A stretch of 64,000 nucleotides of DNA, taken from NCBI GenBank assembly GCA_026419785.1, contig JAODTK010001821.1, forward strand, positions 124,001 to 188,000, given 5' to 3'. Both the position numbers and the translations under genes were made by a program. The notes beneath the pieces were generated by a model. It did no database searches, was not told the DNA's origin, and was given only the letters and a program-made list of their open reading frames with translations. Positions 44,601-50,600 of this stretch are shown in pieces (position 1 is the first letter of the stretch; each line of letters begins with the position of its first letter). This stretch comes from Sclerodactyla briareus (Eukaryota; Echinodermata; Holothuroidea; Dendrochirotida; Sclerodactylidae).

Positions 44601-47600
44601 AGCTAGCATCAACCACTTAATGATCGGGAAGGTTAGGTACATATAGGCTAGTCACTGGTTGCTAGTACAATACTCAAACATATCAGGAATAATAATAAAA
44701 TGGGAAATTCAAGAAATTGTACTGTCGTCACTGGGGGAAATATTTGGTGCTAGTCCACTACTCAAACATATCAGGGAAATAACAATAAATTACAATTCAA
44801 GAATTTGTACTGTCTTAACTGGGGTGGAATATTTGGTGCTAGTCAATACTTCAAACATTCAGGGAATAACAATGAAATGACAATTAAGAAATGTATTGTC
44901 TTCACTGGGGGGAACTATTTGTTGGCTGGCTATATGCTTGTTCTCACCTGTAAAATGAATCGGTGCAGGATATAAGGAGTGTCCTATGGTGACTGGCATG
45001 ACCTTGACTAGATGACCATACCAAAACACAATAGGTTAATCATATATGTGGACAATCAACACTTAATTTGAACTAATAGGTATTTGCATTCATTAGATAC
45101 CATGCTGACGAGCAGAGGTCAAATGACAACAAATTTATCACATTTCAGTGTTTTAGTGTCTTGACCTCCACATTCATTGAGGATAGCTTGTGATGTTGTG
45201 ATAGGGTATCGTAGAAGAATGGTAGTGTCATTGACTTTTTGTTTGTCTAACAAGACGCATCTGGCCAACCAAAACAGCATGTCCCAAAAAATAACCAGGT
45301 CAAAAGGTCAAAGAGGTCAAAAGGCAAATGAGGGGTCAAAGTCGGTCACCATAGTATTCACCCAGACGGAACGAAATTCCATTAGACAGGTCCTCGAAAT
45401 GTTTCGTTGCCGAGATATATGACGATGCCTGTGGTGACCTGGATGACTGACTGACACCAAAAAGATGGGTTCTATCCTCACCATACCATGCTACCAGATA
45501 CCCAATTATTTGAAATTGATAGATACTCGAGTTTCGTTAGATTGTGCTGATAAGCTTTTTTGAACTTTGCCCTTCCATGACCTTGAATGAACTGAACGGG
45601 CACCAAACATAGGGGTCATTCCTCCCCATATGTGAAACCCAATAACAATTTGAAGGATACCAGTTTGTATGGTAGATATCGTGCTGAACAAGGGGTGTCA
45701 CACCACACACACAAAACCACACACACACATACGCACGGGGGCATGCTGATAGCTTCCTGTTGCCTCGGGGAAGGAAGGAATCAAAAACAAGAAGAATGCT
45801 AGGAGTTCCATCAACATGACTACATTCAATTGTTTAGCTGTCACCAATCAATGTTGCCCCTATATAATTCAACCAGACCTATTGAACTAACAGCCGGGAT
45901 ATTTCCATGCCTTCATGTGCAGTTGCAGCGCTGCCAATTGGGGGAAAAAAGCATCCCACAAATGACGAGGCAACCAAGATAACGAGATAGCTACGGTGTG
46001 ATAGTAGAATTTAGAAAAAAAACAGATTGCGCAGAAGTATGTCATGAAACCACAAGCCCTCAAGATCATTCTGAGGTGATTAAGGGGCACGGTTCATATG
46101 CCATAAAATGACTGGAGGCATATATATAATAGAACTAAATCAAGTCTTTCAATAGCTTGTTCATTTCAATTTCAAGCACCAGTGGTTTCCACTATAGAGA
46201 GCAGATATCCATGTCAGACTACTGAACAACTGTCCCACACCTTGTTGGGACTGGCGACAGTAGGCCGGTACAGTAAGCCGGTAGGCAGTAGGCCTATCAT
46301 TAAAAGTGAATAGAGGAGGATTTGATTATCAATTTGAAGAAATATAGCTTCATACACCCACAATATATCGAGGATACAACACATTTTCAATTTTATTCCC
46401 AGAATTTGTAGTTTCAACAAGTTCACTTTAAAACAACCAATCAATCACAGCTCATGTATGCCAATTCAAATCAGCATTGAAGCATACTGGGGATCTAATG
46501 ACTAGGCCATAGTACCCCTCCCCCCCCCCCTCTCCCCAGAAAGTGGTAATCCTCTACCTTACAACAGGACATATCTCTGAAAAGTAAATGGGGATGGTGA
46601 ACAACGATTCATCAAAATAAGGTGGTGCTTCAAACGGATTACCATAAAGAGTTTACTAACAAAATGTGGAAAACAAATATCCCTTCATAGTGTAACCTGC
46701 CCCACAAACTCTGTAAATAGGGTTTAAAACGAGTTTTTTGTCAATTTTGAAGGGTGGATTTGGTTGAGGAACAGGAATTGGTCATACGGAACATGTGATA
46801 GTGATAGGGGGAATTTCCTCACAAATGATGTTTCACTCAATGGGACTTGCCATTCACTTTAGTGTTATGCAATGATTTTCTTTCTTAGAAAACGGCTGCT
46901 AACATCATTTTCTTCGTAACGGCAACCTTGATATATCTTCAAACATTCTTGAATGCTAATCCAAAAGGCAATATCAAGATAGTGGTAGTTGTAGCAAATC
47001 TGAAAACCACATGGCATAGGCACCTCAGGTTAATCAAGCCAGCAGGCTATGCTCTTTTTCCCTACATACTGACAAAAGTTGTTATCAAAATAGTTTGAAA
47101 ATTTTTCCTCCAGACTCTCAAAATCATGCTCAACAGTGGGTCCTGCCCCTGGAATTTGCACGTTATATTTGCAAATGCAGTTTTGAAACTAGAAATTGAA
47201 GAATAGGCAGGGCCTATTAGAGCCTACATGTATGAGACCTCAACAGATTTAGGCAACAGCGGACGTACCTACGTAATTTGTGAGTGTTAGTGTGAGGTTG
47301 ATTGCTCAGAATATTGACGGGGTTGGAGACAAGTCAGACAAGTTATGTCAGGGTATTTAGTTGGTTCCAACCATTCCTGACCCAACAGGTCAAAAAGAGG
47401 GCTTGCTAGTTAGCGACTCAGAATAAGATTTGAGGATATAGGATGGCTATAGTTTGCCAGCTGTCAAGTGTTTTCGATTATATAACAAACTAACCAGTGA
47501 CCAGTCCTAACTCCACATTCATTGGCTATCGACTATGATTAGTTGTTGTCTAACATGAGGTATTGTGGAAAAAGGGTGTAGATAGGGGAGAATTCAATAA

Positions 47601-50600
47601 ATTGAGAAAATTAGACATCATTCGACCTCCAGTTTTTCATTGAAATTCATAAGCTTCTAGAATTTGGAAATATAAATCATGCACATCATTTTAATTACTC
47701 AAGAACAAAGGAGACCAAATCACCAGGGGCAGTTGGAAAAAATCTGACAAACATCCCAAACTTGCATGTTATATGCACATCAAACAGTGAGCTTGATTGA
47801 CCCGGAATGTGTTCAAAATTCTTGCAACTAACATGCAATGAACTAGGAAATCAGAATACTGAATTAGCGTTATTATTTGATGATGCAGTTAAAGGTACCC
47901 TGCTATTCTGTAACTATTTGTGCCAAACAATACATCAACTTTCAACTACTTTAAAAGTGATAACTTCGTGCCCAACATCCAATCAGATTTTGTTTGCCCA
48001 TACCTGATACACACCAAGAGGGTATTTAAGTGAAGTCTCTTCATTAGGCATACAGTCTGAGGAAATCCTGCTAATGGGAAGTTGGACATACAGACATCCA
48101 ACACAAAGGCAATAATTGCAATGGTTTGATGGATGAATGAACATTATGGCTAAGTCTGTTAAAGGGCAACTGCAGGATGATTTATACAAGGGCTCAAATT
48201 AATGCTGGATAAAAAACTGACTGAAATGCGGTCAGTCCAAACCATAAGTTCATAGGACTTTCGTTACGGAGCTATAGTCATTTGAAGTTTGTGTATTGGG
48301 ATTTGGTGAAGCATGTGTATATTGCGAAAGATCGGAATGCATCCCATCATAAACTACTGAATGATGTCAATTTGCACAACCCTGCAAAACATCTTCTCGG
48401 TTTTCTATTGAAATTCAAACATTAATTTCACTCCAAAAGGCTTTTAGTCCATGGGAGAGGGTTGCTGTAGTGGGTTGGTAGGTGTTGATGTTTACTTTTG
48501 TTGGGAATGACGAACATACTCCCTCTAGAATGGTTTGACTAGTCAACAAAATGAAACAATCAAATACAGGACATAACTTCCCGGGGTTGTCCAAGTGTAA
48601 CGTCATGCGCAAGTGGGTTCTCCCCAATTTCTCTGCCTAATGGCCAAAACTTTGAAGGCCAAAACTCCACATAGGAACATCATATTGACATGAGGTTTGG
48701 ACCTATAGATATTTTTTCCATTCTCCACAAAATATCCTCTGTTGTATCCAAGCCTGCCAAGTTGTTCCTTTAAAGTGAGGTTTCATATCTTTTGCCTCGT
48801 ATCAGCCTTCTATCCACTCAATATAAACACAGGAATGACGTAAATTTGTGCGCTTTGCTAAAACAAACGCCTGTAGGATTTGTTTTGTGCCTGTCATTCT
48901 GATAATCACATGCTATGAGACAGGACTGAGACCCCAACAAAATGGGCACATGACACTCGTGAAATGGGGCTATTGAGTGCTTGCTGCACATGTGCTGTTT
49001 GTGATTGACAGCTATGCCGCATGAATTACAACCAAGATAATCTCAATTTGGGGGGATTTGTCAAATGGACTCGTGCAGACGATATGCTAAGTATCAGACA
49101 ACCTGGTATATACCAGAGGGGAATAGCCTCTCTGTTTATTTAGAATGACTCTCGCCTAGGCTGCTACATCAGACAAGATGGATAGAAAAAGGCAGAACTG
49201 AAGGCCAAAATATAGGCTCGGTGCTACCTGCTTTCCATGTCTTGTTACAATACTACCTGTACAAATGACCAATCAGAACCAGTCATTCGAGGGAACAAAA
49301 CAATTTTGATTGTAATCCATTTGGGCAATCACCAGTGGATTGATGAAGTTTTCCATTGCCACTGGCCCTGTTTAGTTTTTACCTTCTCCAGTATGGCATC
49401 CAACAGGGGCATGTTCTCTTTCTGGGCCTTGATCGTGTGTGAGAAGAAGCAGTAGGTCTTGTTCGGAAGGAGCCTGGGGATGGGCACCTGTTTGACACCG
49501 AGGATGACAGATGCCTCGGATAGATCCTCCTGGATCATGGCACCAGCCTTCTCATAGTCCTGCAAAACAAATAGAACGTAGCAGTGTTAGCACCAAGCTA
49601 TCGAATACAAGAGGGAATTACTTCCTGCTTCTTTTTTTTCCACAAGAAGGGGTTTCCAAAACCAAGGGGAGGGGTTATTTCTTACGATCATGTGGACTCA
49701 AGCAGGGATGTTTGGAAAGAACAAAAACTGGAAGGGAATTCCCCTCTTACGAATATTTTGTGGGTGATATTTTCTAAAAACCATCAGAATTTGCCTATCC
49801 CACAGCTTAGCACAAACACTACAAACACTAGAGCTAGACAGTCTTGATCTGTTTTCATTTGCCCCCCCCCCCCCAAGACACTTCCCAACCTAATCATGGG
49901 AGACACCTCTGAAGTTGCATGGCACAGTCAAAGTAAAAAATATGGCAATGGAAGAAAAAAACACCAAGGACATCAATATATTCTTGAGAGTTTGTCCAGG
50001 GATGCACGAAGCTGCCACTATCTCCCCGCCTGAATCTTGGGTGTTAGTACAATAATTCACTAACATACACATGCCAGAAACTCGACAGCCCTGCCAACAT
50101 AGAGAAATTTAGTCCAGAGTGGACATCACCACATGACTGAACCCCACCCATTGGCATGATTCACAGTTTCTCAATTGAGTCAAAAAAAGAGGGCTATATA
50201 GTATCCAGGTTTTCCACGTTGCTATAGTAACACACATATTGCGGCATGGGCAGTTTGTGTACGATACAGTAGTGAGCCTTGTGCTATGGTATGGAATCAT
50301 TTTCATCAATACCAGTAATGCCTTCAGCATTCTAAAATTTGCAATTAAAATTCCAAATAAAACAAAAAATTCCAATGAGGTCAGTATTAGGTTTCAAATT
50401 ATTGAGAAAGCTCTAGATAATATTTTTTTAAATTATTTTTTGGCAGGCAGAAACATTCGCAGTAATTATAAATACCATATATAGTTGTAGTAGCTAGTGT
50501 AATCTTCTGAAGGGAATCAAGAGCCTCTGACAATGGTCAACCAAAGTACACAGTATCAGTATTCGCTTTGCCTCAGGTGTTCATCCATGGCAGCCTGTGA

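Noticed and set aside
44940-44990. Candidate for the missing AASS exon Q (GHSLYPAP reading before a gtgaga donor)
   Set aside because: The match was limited to GH; the real exon was then found at 29815-29974.
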